A stretch of DNA of 64,000 nt from Bacteroidales bacterium (GCA_017412645.1 JAFPWX010000019.1:1-64000), one strand, 5' to 3'. Counted from the stretch's first letter, positions 16,172 through 26,830 are shown. Program-made: numbers and translations. Notes: generated by a model from the sequence alone, not told the origin.

Positions 16172-18643
16172 TCAATTGTATCGGATTGCTATATAGGAAA
16201 TGCAGTTTTCATGAAGCTGGTCCGGCGTAGTACCGCTGGGAATGGGATTCGGGCCGTCACTCAGACGGGCGTCGGCATAGTCTGCGCCGCTGCTGCAAAG
16301 GTCGCTCGTGGGGACCATCCTGAGATAGACATTGGGCTTTCCGAGAATCTCCAGCGGCAGTTCGAAGTTGATATGCTTCGCCCCCACGATCGAATGATAC
16401 AGGGTATTGGACCAGATGGACACATCGGGCACGGTATACTGCGCAATTTCCGTCCAGCCGCTGCTGTTCTGGTCGTCGGTAGTATTCCATTCCAGCTTCC
16501 AGAAACGGGGCGCGTATAGGGACTGGCCAGTATTCAGCACGGCTATCTGCAGGGATATATGCGAGGCCGATATCCCCTGGGTGGAGAAATTGAGCAGCCA
16601 GCCGTAGGGCTTGCCCGTCACGTCGTTCCACCAGAATCCGGAGGCGAAGCTGCTGAAACTGTCCTGATGCACCAGGCCTTTGCCCTCGTTCGAGGCCGAG
16701 TAGTAATTGATGCTGTTGTTGTACTGGCCCCGCACGTACTGGCAGATGGGGGACGGGGCGCCCGGGCCGCACCACTGGGGAACGGGAAGCGTGGTGAAGT
16801 CCATCAGCTGCTGGGACATCTGGTCGTCCCAGAACTCCTTCTCCCGGTCGATCAGGATGCCAAGGCCGTTGATGTTGCCGGGATGATATCCGAAGAGGTA
16901 TTTTTCACTCTTCCCCTTGGGGCCCAGATAGTCGTAGGTGAAGCCCCCGTTCATGTGCTGGTTGGTACCGTCGCTGCGGGTATAATTCAACGAAGAATTC
17001 CCCGTATACTTGGTCTGGTAGGTATGGGTGAACCAGCCGTTGTTCCCGTATGTGGGAAGACACACTCCCCTTTCACGGTCCGGCCTCCAGTAACGGTATT
17101 CGCAAAGAAGCTTCGAAAAACTGTCTTCCACGCTCATATTCATGTTATCCCACACGTCGCCCTTGTGCTGGGGACGGATCTGGTACTTGCCGATATAACC
17201 CAGGGTGGGACTGCCTTCAAGGTCCATCGGATCGGCCCCGTTCGCCCACTCGAAGCGAGGGTAACGCTCGTGCACCAGCACGCCGGTGATGCTTCCGCTG
17301 CCGTAAGGAACGGTCTCGGGAAGGCCTCCCGGAGTAAGAGGATCGCCGTGCATGCGCCACAGGCAGGTGGAATTGATATACATGTACATGTCGTCTCCGT
17401 TGATATCCCGTATCAGGCGGGGGTATTTGGTGAGACGGTTGCCGCCCGACGAGAGGGTATAGCCCTCGTTGACGGGCATGATGTTTCCTTTACGGACCGG
17501 AATCTCCACGTCCCGGAGAGTGACACGGGTGAAGATATCGTCGTCGGTGAGGTCGCATATATACTTGCTCTTGGACGGGACCTCGTATGACTCGCCGGCC
17601 TCGTTGCTTATGAACATGGCGCTGGTAACATCGTTGACCACCAGGTATGAAGGGTCGTCATACAGGACGGGATTCGTTCCGTACAGGAGCACCTCCACCT
17701 TGTTGTACAGGCTGGTGACATTGTCCTCTTCGGTGGCCGTGATAAGGCAAATACCCTGCTTCCCGTCAAGACTTTCCAGATAGATGGTCCGCTGATCCAG
17801 GGAATAATCGATCTGGGATGTTGTCACCTGCTCGTTGTCGCCGCAGTTGCGCCAGGTCTTGTCACTGACGACTATTCCCTTTACAATCAGGAACTCCTCG
17901 AACGTTTTTCCGCTCTCCACCCGCTCATACTTAAGCTCTTCCATGCTCACTTCCGTGCCGATTTTCTCCTGCGAGGAGCGCTGTATCACATTGAAGGTGA
18001 GGGAAAGTTTCTCGCCCCATCCATCCTTGAAATCGAAGCGTACGCTGGCCACTCGTGGGTGTTCGGGGTCCGGGTTGGGATCGGCCGTAACCGTGAGCGT
18101 CCGGGCAAGGTCCTCGGCGGAATCGTCAATGGTCATTGCGGTAATCCACTGAGGGTCCGTATCGGAGGAATAGGTAATGGTCTTGACAAGGTCGTCTGAA
18201 TGGATGTTGGTCTTGATGACGTGCGTGTCACTGCCGCCCGCGCCCTTTACCTGCATGGCCCGGTTGTCCATGGCCAGCGCAGGTTCCAGCAGGCCTTTCT
18301 GACGGAACAGGATGGTATCCTTGCGGGAATCCACATCCGAGCACAGCAGGAATACCACCTGACGCCGGAAGGACTTGTTGAAGTCGCACTGGGCTTTGAT
18401 ATAACCGTTCTCCGAATGCTTGGCGGGCATCTTCAGTGTGAGCCAGTCGCTGTCCTCGGTAAGGCGTTCGATATGGTACTCCCCGTTGGAATACACGGGA
18501 ATATTGACATTGCCGCCATCGGCCTCCACCAGAAACTCTTTCTGGGCGGCGCCCAGCTTGACAAGCGGAATCTCGTTTCGGGCGCAGGCCGCAAAGGCCA
18601 GCGATACGATTGCGATGTAGTATATTCTTTTCATGGCCTTCAT
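16172..18643 (-). CDS. BACON/DUF5689-type surface lipoprotein 1
   Basis: 823 residues. Start ATG at 18643 overlaps the upstream stop (TGATG). Signal MKAMKRIYYIAIVSLAFAAC with lipobox AFAAC. Two BACON-like beta-sandwich domains (about residues 35-230; FLVEADGGNVNIPVYSNG, DSDWLTL), then a DUF5689-like OB-fold region (FEEFLIVKGIVVSDK...YLESLDGKQGICL...VEVLLYGT), then a beta-rich C-terminal region that may bind ligand. Such proteins sit beside SusCD pairs on the cell surface. Paralogue of the next gene upstream; the two share the end sequence SYIAIRYN/GTITVRYN. Confidence 0.82.
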   Translation of the reverse strand: MKAMKRIYYIAIVSLAFAACARNEIPLVKLGAAQKEFLVEADGGNVNIPVYSNGEYHIERLTEDSDWLTLKMPAKHSENGYIKAQCDFNKSFRRQVVFLLCSDVDSRKDTILFRQKGLLEPALAMDNRAMQVKGAGGSDTHVIKTNIHSDDLVKTITYSSDTDPQWITAMTIDDSAEDLARTLTVTADPNPDPEHPRVASVRFDFKDGWGEKLSLTFNVIQRSSQEKIGTEVSMEELKYERVESGKTFEEFLIVKGIVVSDKTWRNCGDNEQVTTSQIDYSLDQRTIYLESLDGKQGICLITATEEDNVTSLYNKVEVLLYGTNPVLYDDPSYLVVNDVTSAMFISNEAGESYEVPSKSKYICDLTDDDIFTRVTLRDVEIPVRKGNIMPVNEGYTLSSGGNRLTKYPRLIRDINGDDMYMYINSTCLWRMHGDPLTPGGLPETVPYGSGSITGVLVHERYPRFEWANGADPMDLEGSPTLGYIGKYQIRPQHKGDVWDNMNMSVEDSFSKLLCEYRYWRPDRERGVCLPTYGNNGWFTHTYQTKYTGNSSLNYTRSDGTNQHMNGGFTYDYLGPKGKSEKYLFGYHPGNINGLGILIDREKEFWDDQMSQQLMDFTTLPVPQWCGPGAPSPICQYVRGQYNNSINYYSASNEGKGLVHQDSFSSFASGFWWNDVTGKPYGWLLNFSTQGISASHISLQIAVLNTGQSLYAPRFWKLEWNTTDDQNSSGWTEIAQYTVPDVSIWSNTLYHSIVGAKHINFELPLEILGKPNVYLRMVPTSDLCSSGADYADARLSDGPNPIPSGTTPDQLHENCISYIAIRYN

Positions 18644-21099
18644 CAATTATAACGCACGGTGATGGTTCCTATCCTCACCACCTGGCTGGTTTTGGCTGTG
18701 TTCGCAGTAATCCGGCCGCGCTCGACGCCAAGGGCGCTCTGCCAGGTAGAGGGACTTGTCGCCGGCGCAATATCGGTTACGAAATCGGCCGGCTGCAGAC
18801 GCACGACCACCGTGTTCTGGTTGAAGCAGGAGCCGGGCAGTTTCACAAGGTGCTCCGTAAGGCCGGGGGTGGCGTCCTGGGAAGTGGTGGTCCACCAGGC
18901 ACAGGGACGCTGCTTGATGGTGGTGAGGCGGGTAAAGCTGTTCCCGTCCGTAGAATAAAGCACATCCCAGCGGGAAGGGGCCGATATGGTGGAGGCGTTG
19001 GCTCCCCTTCCGTGGCCCCAGACTATTCCGAACACGAGGTTGGTGCCGCTCAGGCCGGAAGTATTGAATGTAACGTCGATGGACTTGGGCTCCGGCTCCG
19101 GCGTCTCGAAATTCCACCAGGTATTGGAGAGCAGAAGGGCGCACTGGTTCACCAGCCCCTTCAGATTGGTGTTGGCCCCGCCGCTGGGGATATCCTCCTG
19201 GGGAAGGAAAGGATTGTTGTAATCCTGTCCGAATTCACGGCCTGCGCCGGAAACGCTCAGGGTGCCCTTGCCTTCGTCGGCGCTCATCGTCCGCTCCCCG
19301 TCCGTATTCCACGTCCACTCGCATATAATTTTGGAAAAACGGGTGGTTTCCTGTCCCAGCTCGATATCCGACTCGCTCATCGGCCTGATCTGGTATCTGC
19401 CAAGGTCCCCCCAGCGCACGGGAGCGACCTCATCGGCGACAATGACCCCGCTCAGCACGCCCGACCCCTGCGGAAGCAGGTTGAAGAACTGCATATCGTC
19501 GGAGGAATCCTTGCTCCTTCTCCACGGGCAGGCGCAGTTGGTGAGCATGAAGATGGAATTGCCGGAGGGGTCGGTAAGCATCAGGGGAGCCACGTCCACA
19601 CGCGGTGCGGTGGCGCCCAGCGGATTGTTCTCGTCCTGGGGGGTGTAGCCTTCGCTCACATTGGTATAGGCCCCGTCCTTACAGAGGATTTCGACCTGCT
19701 GGAGGCTCACCCAGGTATAGATGTCGGCATCGGTGAGCTGCGAAATGGTCCTCTCCTTGCGGGGGACCTCCGCGCCGGACTGCAGCACCTGCACTTTGTC
19801 GGCGGTAAGGCCGGATAGCGTATAGCGGATGGGGGAAGATTCGCGCAGGAGAGTAGTTCCGCCGAGCCTTATCCGTACATAGTCTCCCTGGGCAAAAACA
19901 TTGTCGCCGGGAGTGTCGAAGCTGAGGCAAAGGCCATAAGAGGCATCCGTGCTCTCGAGATAGGCGGTGACGGCATTGACGCTGCGGTCAAAGGCGAACT
20001 GCCCGGTCTGGATACTGGAACAGACGTTGGGGCTGGAAGGGTCGCTCACTATGATGCCTTCCAGGCAATCCGTCGTATTTATCCTGCCCGGAACCCTGTT
20101 TCTTAGGTCTTCGAAAGAGAGGAGCTTTTCCGCCGCCTGGTTCACCGTCAGGGTGACGGGGGCGCCGAGCCCGGGGCAGGAAATGCCGATAGTACCTCTT
20201 CTCGGGGCACCCGTACGGTTTTCGCCGGTGGTGAAAGACAGGCCCTGCTCCACCACTTTGACGTCCGTAATCCAGTCGCCGTCCACGCTCACCTCAACTT
20301 CCGGAACAGACCAGATATTGTTCTTGAGCGAAGGCACGTCGTAGGCCTGGCCGTTGGAATAATAATCGACCGTGGCCGCAGACAGCGAAAAAACCGGTCC
20401 CTCGCCGCTCTGGGTCACATTGACGGCCGCCCGGGTTTCCACGCCCGCCGCATCCACCATGTAATACACGATGTCGGCAACCCGGTCCGCGCCGGAAGTA
20501 TTCTCCAGTGCTGTGAACCGGACCTTCCCTTCATCGACCATATAGGCCGATATCCAAGCCTTGGCATCCGTAGAACCTATCTCCAACGTATCAGGGACAG
20601 CCCCTCCGCCGTAATAGATGGCCCGGGCCCGGAACTGGTCCAGGCAAAAGTCCAGATTGGATGTCATCGCAATATCGAAACTCCGCCCGGAAGAGGGCAG
20701 GACGATACGCGACGAGGCCAGGTTCAGATACGGCGTGGCGATGGCCCCGGCCTGCACCACGTGGATAACCTCTTCTTTCTTCTTGGTCCGGATTATCACG
20801 TTGATGTCCCGGGCCACGCCGAAATTGGCGGCCAGATTGAGCTTGAAATCGCCCAGGCCGTCCCCGGAGAGCTTGTTCACGGAAGCCCATTCCACCTGCT
20901 GGTCCAGAGTCACCGTCCAGGGCCCGTTGGCATACACGGTGATATGGGTGCTCACAGGGCTGTAGGACATGTTCAGGGTGTGCTGCAGCACACTGAGCTC
21001 GTCAATGATCTGGTACTCTCTCTGACAGGAAAGCACCAGGGCCGAACAGACGGCCACGACCGCCAGGGCTGCTTTTCTACAACAAATTATACTGTTCAT
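18643..21099 (-). CDS. BACON/DUF5689-type surface lipoprotein 2
   Basis: 818 residues from the ATG at 21099, which overlaps the end of susD by 23 bases in another frame. Signal ends ALVLSC. BACON-like repeats (YSPVSTHITVYANGPWTVTLD, VEWASVNKLSGDG), then a DUF5689-like segment (FEDLRNRVPGRINTTDCLEGIIVSDP...YLESTDASYGLCLSF...VRIRLGGTTL) and a beta-sandwich C-terminus. Probably a surface glycan- or polymer-binding component next to SusCD. Exact ligand unknown. Confidence 0.82.
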   Translation of the reverse strand: MNSIICCRKAALAVVAVCSALVLSCQREYQIIDELSVLQHTLNMSYSPVSTHITVYANGPWTVTLDQQVEWASVNKLSGDGLGDFKLNLAANFGVARDINVIIRTKKKEEVIHVVQAGAIATPYLNLASSRIVLPSSGRSFDIAMTSNLDFCLDQFRARAIYYGGGAVPDTLEIGSTDAKAWISAYMVDEGKVRFTALENTSGADRVADIVYYMVDAAGVETRAAVNVTQSGEGPVFSLSAATVDYYSNGQAYDVPSLKNNIWSVPEVEVSVDGDWITDVKVVEQGLSFTTGENRTGAPRRGTIGISCPGLGAPVTLTVNQAAEKLLSFEDLRNRVPGRINTTDCLEGIIVSDPSSPNVCSSIQTGQFAFDRSVNAVTAYLESTDASYGLCLSFDTPGDNVFAQGDYVRIRLGGTTLLRESSPIRYTLSGLTADKVQVLQSGAEVPRKERTISQLTDADIYTWVSLQQVEILCKDGAYTNVSEGYTPQDENNPLGATAPRVDVAPLMLTDPSGNSIFMLTNCACPWRRSKDSSDDMQFFNLLPQGSGVLSGVIVADEVAPVRWGDLGRYQIRPMSESDIELGQETTRFSKIICEWTWNTDGERTMSADEGKGTLSVSGAGREFGQDYNNPFLPQEDIPSGGANTNLKGLVNQCALLLSNTWWNFETPEPEPKSIDVTFNTSGLSGTNLVFGIVWGHGRGANASTISAPSRWDVLYSTDGNSFTRLTTIKQRPCAWWTTTSQDATPGLTEHLVKLPGSCFNQNTVVVRLQPADFVTDIAPATSPSTWQSALGVERGRITANTAKTSQVVRIGTITVRYN

Positions 21100-22603
21100 A
21101 CGCCTTGTTGTCAAGATTATTCTTGGAATAGGTCACTTCCTTTTCCGGGATGGGATAATACTCGTGGCACGGCAGCATGGCCTCGCGCAGGGACTCCAGG
21201 TCCGTGTTGTCATAGACCGACTCGTACCAGATTCCCCAGCGGACCAGGTCGAATTTGCGATGGAACTCGCCGAAGAGCTCGCGGGCCCTTTCGGAGCGGA
21301 TTTCCTCCACATAACGGGGGTAGGTCCGGAACACATAGTCCGGCAGCCCTGCCCGGTTCCGCACCTTGTTGAGATATATCATGGAGGTCTCGATATCCTG
21401 CTTCTCGCTGTAGCACTCTGCAAGCATCAGAAGGGCATCGGAATAGCGGAACACCTTGTAGTTGTTGCCGTCGTTGGCCTTCACCATGTCCGGGCACCAG
21501 AACTTGGGCCCCGGCCAGGGGTTGGAATTGACAGAGGCGAAGACCTGTCCGTCATAGTCCCAGGCCTCGTTGTACAGACGGCGGATATCCTTGCCGTTAC
21601 GGGGCTGGAGGCCCTGGCTGAAATACTTGGTGGGCCTTGCCGATGTATGCAGGTCTGCATCCACGCCCAGTTCAGGAATCTCCACACCGTCATAAACGGC
21701 ACGGGAGACGTTGGTCTGCCCGCTGTTCGGGGTCATATAAGCGGCCAGGTTGGACACGTATGAAACGCCGCCCCGCATATATGCATGCTGGATTTCCATG
21801 ATGGATTCCGGGGTGTTCTTGTTCCGGAACATGGCGTTGTAGCCATAATCATAGTCGGCAAGGTCCCCGTAGATGCCCTCTAGGTGGCCGAGGGCCCCGA
21901 TTGCGGTGTCCAGCCACTTCACCTTGTTGGCGGGGACATCCTTGAAGGCGTTCCAGAGGGCCATCTTGCCGATAAGGTGCCAGCACAGGGCCGCGCCAAC
22001 GCGGGCTCCGGCATTGTCCGAAGTCCTCGTCTGCGGGGCCAGCGGGGCTATTTCCTGAAGGTCCTCGATAAGGGTGGCCCGGGTTTCGACGGCGCTCATC
22101 CTGGGCAGCACGGCTATCCGGTCCATCGCATCGAAGTCCGTAACGTCGTCAAAGTAGAACGGGACGTCCCCGAACATGCATGTGAGCACGTAGTAATACA
22201 TCGCCCGCAGGGCCTTGGTCTCGCACAGCAGCTCGATGCGCTGCGGCTCGGAGATATACGTACTGGACTCTATGCCCTGAACCGCGAAATTGCAGCGCTG
22301 CACGCCGCGGTAGGCCTGGGTCCAGACGGTGCTGCCGAAACGCGGCAGGGTGGGAGAAACGTCCAGGCGGCAGTCAAGCGTACCGTAGTTGATGTAGCAG
22401 ATGTCGCTCTGGCACTCGGTCACGGTGAAGAAGGTCTGAACATAGATGCTTTTTATGGGGATATAGCAGCCGTTTACGACGCTCTGGCACTCCTTGTAAC
22501 TACGGAAGTAGTTGCCCGGCGTGGAAAGGGAAGAAGTGTCTTCCTTCAGGGAGCACCCTGCCATGCAGAGCGCCGCGGATAATATGCAGAATAACTTTTT
22601 CAT
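21077..22603 (-). CDS. SusD/RagB-family outer-membrane lipoprotein
   Basis: 508 residues. Lipoprotein signal MKKLFCILSAALCMAGC. SusD features: TPGNYFRSYKECQSVVNGCY at the N-terminus, TPR-like helices (LLCETKALRAMYYYVLTCMFGDVPF), FRYSDALLMLAECYSEK, LNKVRNRAGLPDY and ERARELFGEFHRKFDLVRWG near the C-terminus. Binds substrate over the SusC channel. Four bases downstream of susC; the pair defines the Sus-type importer of this operon. Confidence 0.95.
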   Translation of the reverse strand: MKKLFCILSAALCMAGCSLKEDTSSLSTPGNYFRSYKECQSVVNGCYIPIKSIYVQTFFTVTECQSDICYINYGTLDCRLDVSPTLPRFGSTVWTQAYRGVQRCNFAVQGIESSTYISEPQRIELLCETKALRAMYYYVLTCMFGDVPFYFDDVTDFDAMDRIAVLPRMSAVETRATLIEDLQEIAPLAPQTRTSDNAGARVGAALCWHLIGKMALWNAFKDVPANKVKWLDTAIGALGHLEGIYGDLADYDYGYNAMFRNKNTPESIMEIQHAYMRGGVSYVSNLAAYMTPNSGQTNVSRAVYDGVEIPELGVDADLHTSARPTKYFSQGLQPRNGKDIRRLYNEAWDYDGQVFASVNSNPWPGPKFWCPDMVKANDGNNYKVFRYSDALLMLAECYSEKQDIETSMIYLNKVRNRAGLPDYVFRTYPRYVEEIRSERARELFGEFHRKFDLVRWGIWYESVYDNTDLESLREAMLPCHEYYPIPEKEVTYSKNNLDNKAYEQYNLL

Positions 22604-22607
22604 CTTT

Positions 22608-25600
22608 CTAAAACCTTACTTGTGCGCCCAGAACGATGCTGGCCGATTTGGGATATGTGTCAATGTCGGCCCTTCTCAGGGTGGAGGAAGTGCCTTCGGA
22701 GGAGACGTCGGGGTCGAAGCCGTTGTAGTTTTTCAGCAGGATGAGATTGTCGCCCACAAGGCTCAGAGTCAGGTCCTTGAGCCGCTTGCTCTTATCCTTA
22801 AGATCGAAGGTATAGGCCACGCTCAGGGTCTTCAGGCGCAGGAAAGAGGCGTCGTAAATCATGAAGTCGGAGGGCAGGGCCTGGTCCGAGATAACTCCGG
22901 CGCGCGGCAGGTTGGATTCGGGGTTGCGCTCCGGATGCCAGGAGTTTAGCATATACCGGTACTGGTTGGCCCTGCGGGAGCCTGCCATATAAAACTCGGA
23001 ATAGTTGTATATCTTTCCGCCCAGCGAATAGGCAAGGAAAACCCCCAGCTTCACGCCATAGATATGGAACGTATTCTGGATACCGCCGAAGAGCCAGGGG
23101 TCGGCCGAGCCCTGATATACAAGGTCGTCCTGGTTCAGGGCCCCGTCATGATTGATGTCGTAGTAGCGAGGATATCCCAGCACGCGGGCGTTGCCGCCGA
23201 TGCCGGCATAGGTATGGGTGGCGTCATTTATGAGGAGTTCCTCTTCGCTGTGCCACACGCCGCCATAGCGGAATCCCCATAGCGAGTTGAGTGGATATCC
23301 GGCCACATAGCCGTACATCATAAAAGAGTTGTTGCCGGGAGAATTGTATGCCGACACGAACTCCTCGCTGCCCACGTCCTCCACCAGCTGCTTGTTGTGG
23401 GAGAGTGACAGAGTCGTGCTCCAGCCGAAGTTCTTCTTGTTTATGTTATGGGTTTCCACGGACAGCTCGAAACCCCGGTTGGACGTGGTTCCTACATTGG
23501 CGTAACGCGAAGAATAACCGGTCTGGCTGGCAAGCTGCACGGTGAGAAGCAGGTCGGTCGTACGGGAATAATAGGCCTCGGCCGTCACATTCACATTGCC
23601 CTTGAGCAGGGAAACGTCCACTGCGGCATTGTACATAGCGGTTTTTTCCCAGGTCAGGTTGGGAGAAGCCAGTCGGGAGCGGTAGTACGCAACCGGCTGC
23701 GAACCGTCGAAGACATATCCGTCGGTGGTGGTACCCAGAGCCGCCAGGGAACGGTACTCACTTATGGCGTCGTTGCCGGTAAGACCGGCGCTCAGACGCA
23801 CCGAAAGGTCGTCGAGCCAGGACACCCCCTTGAGGAATTCCTCATTGGTGGCGTTCCAGCGGAAAGCCGCGGAAGGGAAAGGCGCCCACTTGTGGTTCTC
23901 CGCAAAGTTGGAGGCACCGTCATAACGAAGCGTGGCGGTAAGATAATAACGGGACTTCCAATTGTAGTCGAACCTGCCGAAGAAGGACATCTTGGTCTTC
24001 GAAGAATACGATGTCTCGGCAGTATATGTGTCCTTGTCCAGGACGGCGTTCATATTGTTCCACATCACGGCGTCGTCCATGTATCCGCTGCCCTGAAGAT
24101 TGAAATCCTTCTTTGCCGACTTGTAGGCCGATATACCTCCCATCAGGTTGAGGGAATGGTCGCCCAGGTTGCGGAAGGTGTAGGTGGCGGTAGTCTCGCT
24201 GGACAGGGACCAGGTGTTGTACTCGTCGCGGTAGGCCTCGCCGCCGTCGGACTCGTTTTTGGCAGGAAGGGCTCCGGGGCTGTACTTGTAATGGTGCCGC
24301 TGGAACAAGAAGTAAGAGAAGGTGCTCTTGATGAGGAGGTCTTCCATGGGCTTGATATCGGCCTTGAAGGAATGGTTCGAGGAATGGAATTCCTTGAGGT
24401 TGGTAATCAGGTCGATGGCCGCGCGCGGGGTATTGATGCGGCGGTTGTCGTTGTTGCCGTCTACCAGGGGGTTGTTATAGTCCCCGGGGGCGATGAAGGG
24501 CGACAGGTACATGGCCGCCTGCCGGTAGGAGGTGCCGCCTATCGAGGCCCGGGCCACATCCTGCAGACGGTAGGTGTAGCTGCCCGTGTAACCGAGCTTG
24601 AGCCAGGGATAGAACTCCCGGTCCACGGAAATCCTGCCGGTGAAACGCTGCTGCCCGCTGCCCTGGATGATACCGGGGGTGTCGTTGTAGGAAAGGGACA
24701 CGTAGTAGGAAGACTTCTTGGAGCCTTTCCCGGAAATTGACAGGGCATAATTCTGCGTCACGGCCACCCGGGTCATTTCCTTTATCCAGTCCGTCCCTTC
24801 CAGGGAGAAGGGGTCGGAATAGGTGAGCGAACTCTGGGGCCTGGTATCGTTGGAGAAATAGGAATAATCGTTGCGGTACAGGGCGAATTCCGTGGCGTTC
24901 ATAATGTCCAGCTTACCCCGCAGCCAGGACACGCCCACGTCGGACTTGAAAGTCACGTTGGGCTTGCCCTCATCACCGCCGCCCTGCTTGGTGGTGATGA
25001 TGATTACGCCGTTTGCTCCGCGGGAGCCGTAAATGGCAGTGGAAGAGGCGTCCTTAAGCACCGAAATTGATGCTATATCGTTGGAATTGATATCGTTAAG
25101 GTCGTTGATAGCATCCATTACGCCATCGACCACGAACAGCGGTTCGTTGGAAGCCGTAATGGAACGGGAGCCACGGATACGGATTGTAGTGGTGGCGCCC
25201 GGAGCACCATCCGTGGACATAAATTCGGCACCTGCGATTCTGCCCTGCAGGGCGTTGTCCACAGCCACCGCCGGAGACTCCAGCACTTCGCCCAACTTTA
25301 CGTTCACCACGGAACCGGTAAGGTCCGATTTCTTCACGGAACCGTAGCCGATGACCACGGTTTCTTCCAGCATGTTCACGTCCGTGTGCATCACGACCGT
25401 AATCTCTTCCTCGTTAGCTTTTATAACCTGGTTGGCATATCCAAGGCAGGTGACGGTAAGTTCGGTACCTTCGGGCACGGTAATGACAAAAATACCGTCG
25501 ATATCGGTAACTACGCCTTTGGACAAATCTCCGCCGGGGATGACGGCGGCGCCGATTACGGGAAGCTTGGCATCGTCCAGGACCGTGCCCGTGACGGTGA

Positions 25601-25676
25601 TGGTCTTTTCCTGCGCCCTGAGTCCCAGGGGGAGGAGGATGGCCAGCAGTATGAGGATTATCCGTTTTCTTCTCAT
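22608..25676 (-). CDS. SusC/RagA-family TonB-dependent outer-membrane transporter
   Basis: 1022 residues. Signal peptide MRRKRIILILLAILLPLGLRAQ, carboxypeptidase-regulatory-like domain (ITVTGTVLDDAKLPVIGAAV), TonB box near EETVVIGYG, plug domain (ALQGRIAGAEF, IRIRGSRSI, EPLFVVDGV, SISVLKDASSTAIYGSRG, ANGVIIITTK) and a C-terminal 22-strand barrel ending in VRF. Imports the substrate captured by SusD using TonB/ExbBD energy. Start overlaps the upstream lipoprotein stop (ATGA). No ECF sigma/anti-sigma pair or hybrid sensor lies next to it. Confidence 0.96.
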   Translation of the reverse strand: MRRKRIILILLAILLPLGLRAQEKTITVTGTVLDDAKLPVIGAAVIPGGDLSKGVVTDIDGIFVITVPEGTELTVTCLGYANQVIKANEEEITVVMHTDVNMLEETVVIGYGSVKKSDLTGSVVNVKLGEVLESPAVAVDNALQGRIAGAEFMSTDGAPGATTTIRIRGSRSITASNEPLFVVDGVMDAINDLNDINSNDIASISVLKDASSTAIYGSRGANGVIIITTKQGGGDEGKPNVTFKSDVGVSWLRGKLDIMNATEFALYRNDYSYFSNDTRPQSSLTYSDPFSLEGTDWIKEMTRVAVTQNYALSISGKGSKKSSYYVSLSYNDTPGIIQGSGQQRFTGRISVDREFYPWLKLGYTGSYTYRLQDVARASIGGTSYRQAAMYLSPFIAPGDYNNPLVDGNNDNRRINTPRAAIDLITNLKEFHSSNHSFKADIKPMEDLLIKSTFSYFLFQRHHYKYSPGALPAKNESDGGEAYRDEYNTWSLSSETTATYTFRNLGDHSLNLMGGISAYKSAKKDFNLQGSGYMDDAVMWNNMNAVLDKDTYTAETSYSSKTKMSFFGRFDYNWKSRYYLTATLRYDGASNFAENHKWAPFPSAAFRWNATNEEFLKGVSWLDDLSVRLSAGLTGNDAISEYRSLAALGTTTDGYVFDGSQPVAYYRSRLASPNLTWEKTAMYNAAVDVSLLKGNVNVTAEAYYSRTTDLLLTVQLASQTGYSSRYANVGTTSNRGFELSVETHNINKKNFGWSTTLSLSHNKQLVEDVGSEEFVSAYNSPGNNSFMMYGYVAGYPLNSLWGFRYGGVWHSEEELLINDATHTYAGIGGNARVLGYPRYYDINHDGALNQDDLVYQGSADPWLFGGIQNTFHIYGVKLGVFLAYSLGGKIYNYSEFYMAGSRRANQYRYMLNSWHPERNPESNLPRAGVISDQALPSDFMIYDASFLRLKTLSVAYTFDLKDKSKRLKDLTLSLVGDNLILLKNYNGFDPDVSSEGTSSTLRRADIDTYPKSASIVLGAQVRF

Positions 25677-26824
25677 AGCACCTCGTCTTTTCCGCTGTGA
25701 CCCACCATAGGGAAGATATCTTCATCATCGCGCAGGTCCACCCGATATATGCATATATCGTCGATAAACACCCGGTTGCATTTCTCGCCGGCCTCTCCGT
25801 TCATGTTCCCGGCCTCAAAATGGATGCGGGTATTCACACTGATCGGGCTCACATCCGTCCCTTCGATAAAGACGATATACCGGGCCCCTTCGAAGATATC
25901 CGCGGGATACCGGGAAGACTGCCTGTTATATGTGGGAATATCGTTGAAAGTGATACCGGTACCGCCTTCCACCAGGAAATCCCGGATACAGCCACCTCCC
26001 GTCACCCTTACGGTGAGCGAAGGGGTATCGGCCCCGGCCGTCGCCGGAACAGCCGCCTTCGTCACGCCCGCCGACATCGGAAGGATGGGCTCCGTACCTC
26101 CCTCGAAGTCCGGAAGCACGTCGCCGTTTTGTACCACGGCGCTGAAGGTTACGACCAAGAGGGTATCGTTCTGCAACTGTGGCACCGGGGGAGTGATAAG
26201 ATCCGCCCCTATACCATGGTCATTTCCCAGTTTCACGTAACCGTCCTTGCTGTAGACCCAGGCCTTTTCCTGTCCGGGAAGAACCGTGGACGTGTACCCG
26301 AGGCCTGCCTGCGTGGCATTCCATCGGCTCATCAGAAGGTCGTTATGGGTGGCGTTCGGCTCAAGCGAACCGGTGAGGACGGAAAAGTCGTCGTAGCGCC
26401 GGACCTCCATACCCTGTTCCACCTTTATATATGTGCCCAGATAGGCCGATGACGCCGTGAGCATCAGAACGCCGAAACGCTTCTGACAGATGCTCTCCCC
26501 TTCCAGCAAAGTACGCGTAGAGAGCGGTTTGGCCGTAATGTCGAGCTTCCAGAGATTGTCTCCGATTCGCTCCGGGGTGGAGACGGTGGCCCAATCGCGG
26601 CCACCGTCCTCCCACTTGGCCTGGAAAGAGGCGGAAGTACGTATATAGTATGTTCTCGGCCCGCCGAGCATGCTCACCCAGGTGCGCTCGAGCGGAGTGC
26701 CGGTCTCGAGGCTGTCCAGGCTGTCGAACACGTCGATGATGTCGGAGCGCTGCGCATTGGGGTCCTTCTTGCCGCAGGACAACGCGGCCAGAAATATTAG
26801 CGATAATATCAATGTCTTTTTCAT
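25673..26824 (-). CDS. Lipoprotein of the Sus-type operon, function unknown
   Basis: 383 residues. Signal MKKTLILSLIFLAALSC. The rest is beta-rich without a recognised catalytic motif: segments such as LTVRVTGGGCIRDFLVEGG and ARYIVFIEGTDVSPISVNTRI suggest carbohydrate-binding-module-like sandwiches, and EKCNRVFIDDICIYRVD resembles the end of a jelly-roll. Seven bases after the nuclease-like gene and overlapping susC by ATGA, so firmly in the operon. A surface binding role is a guess. Confidence 0.7.
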   Translation of the reverse strand: MKKTLILSLIFLAALSCGKKDPNAQRSDIIDVFDSLDSLETGTPLERTWVSMLGGPRTYYIRTSASFQAKWEDGGRDWATVSTPERIGDNLWKLDITAKPLSTRTLLEGESICQKRFGVLMLTASSAYLGTYIKVEQGMEVRRYDDFSVLTGSLEPNATHNDLLMSRWNATQAGLGYTSTVLPGQEKAWVYSKDGYVKLGNDHGIGADLITPPVPQLQNDTLLVVTFSAVVQNGDVLPDFEGGTEPILPMSAGVTKAAVPATAGADTPSLTVRVTGGGCIRDFLVEGGTGITFNDIPTYNRQSSRYPADIFEGARYIVFIEGTDVSPISVNTRIHFEAGNMNGEAGEKCNRVFIDDICIYRVDLRDDEDIFPMVGHSGKDEVL

Positions 26825-26830
26825 ACGCTG

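Noticed and set aside
16559..17590. Open frame of 343 codons opposite the first DUF5689 lipoprotein
   Set aside because: No family features and fully covered by the real gene; same for the long antisense frames at 18610-19818, 23448-24740, 26867-28054 and 30442-32766.
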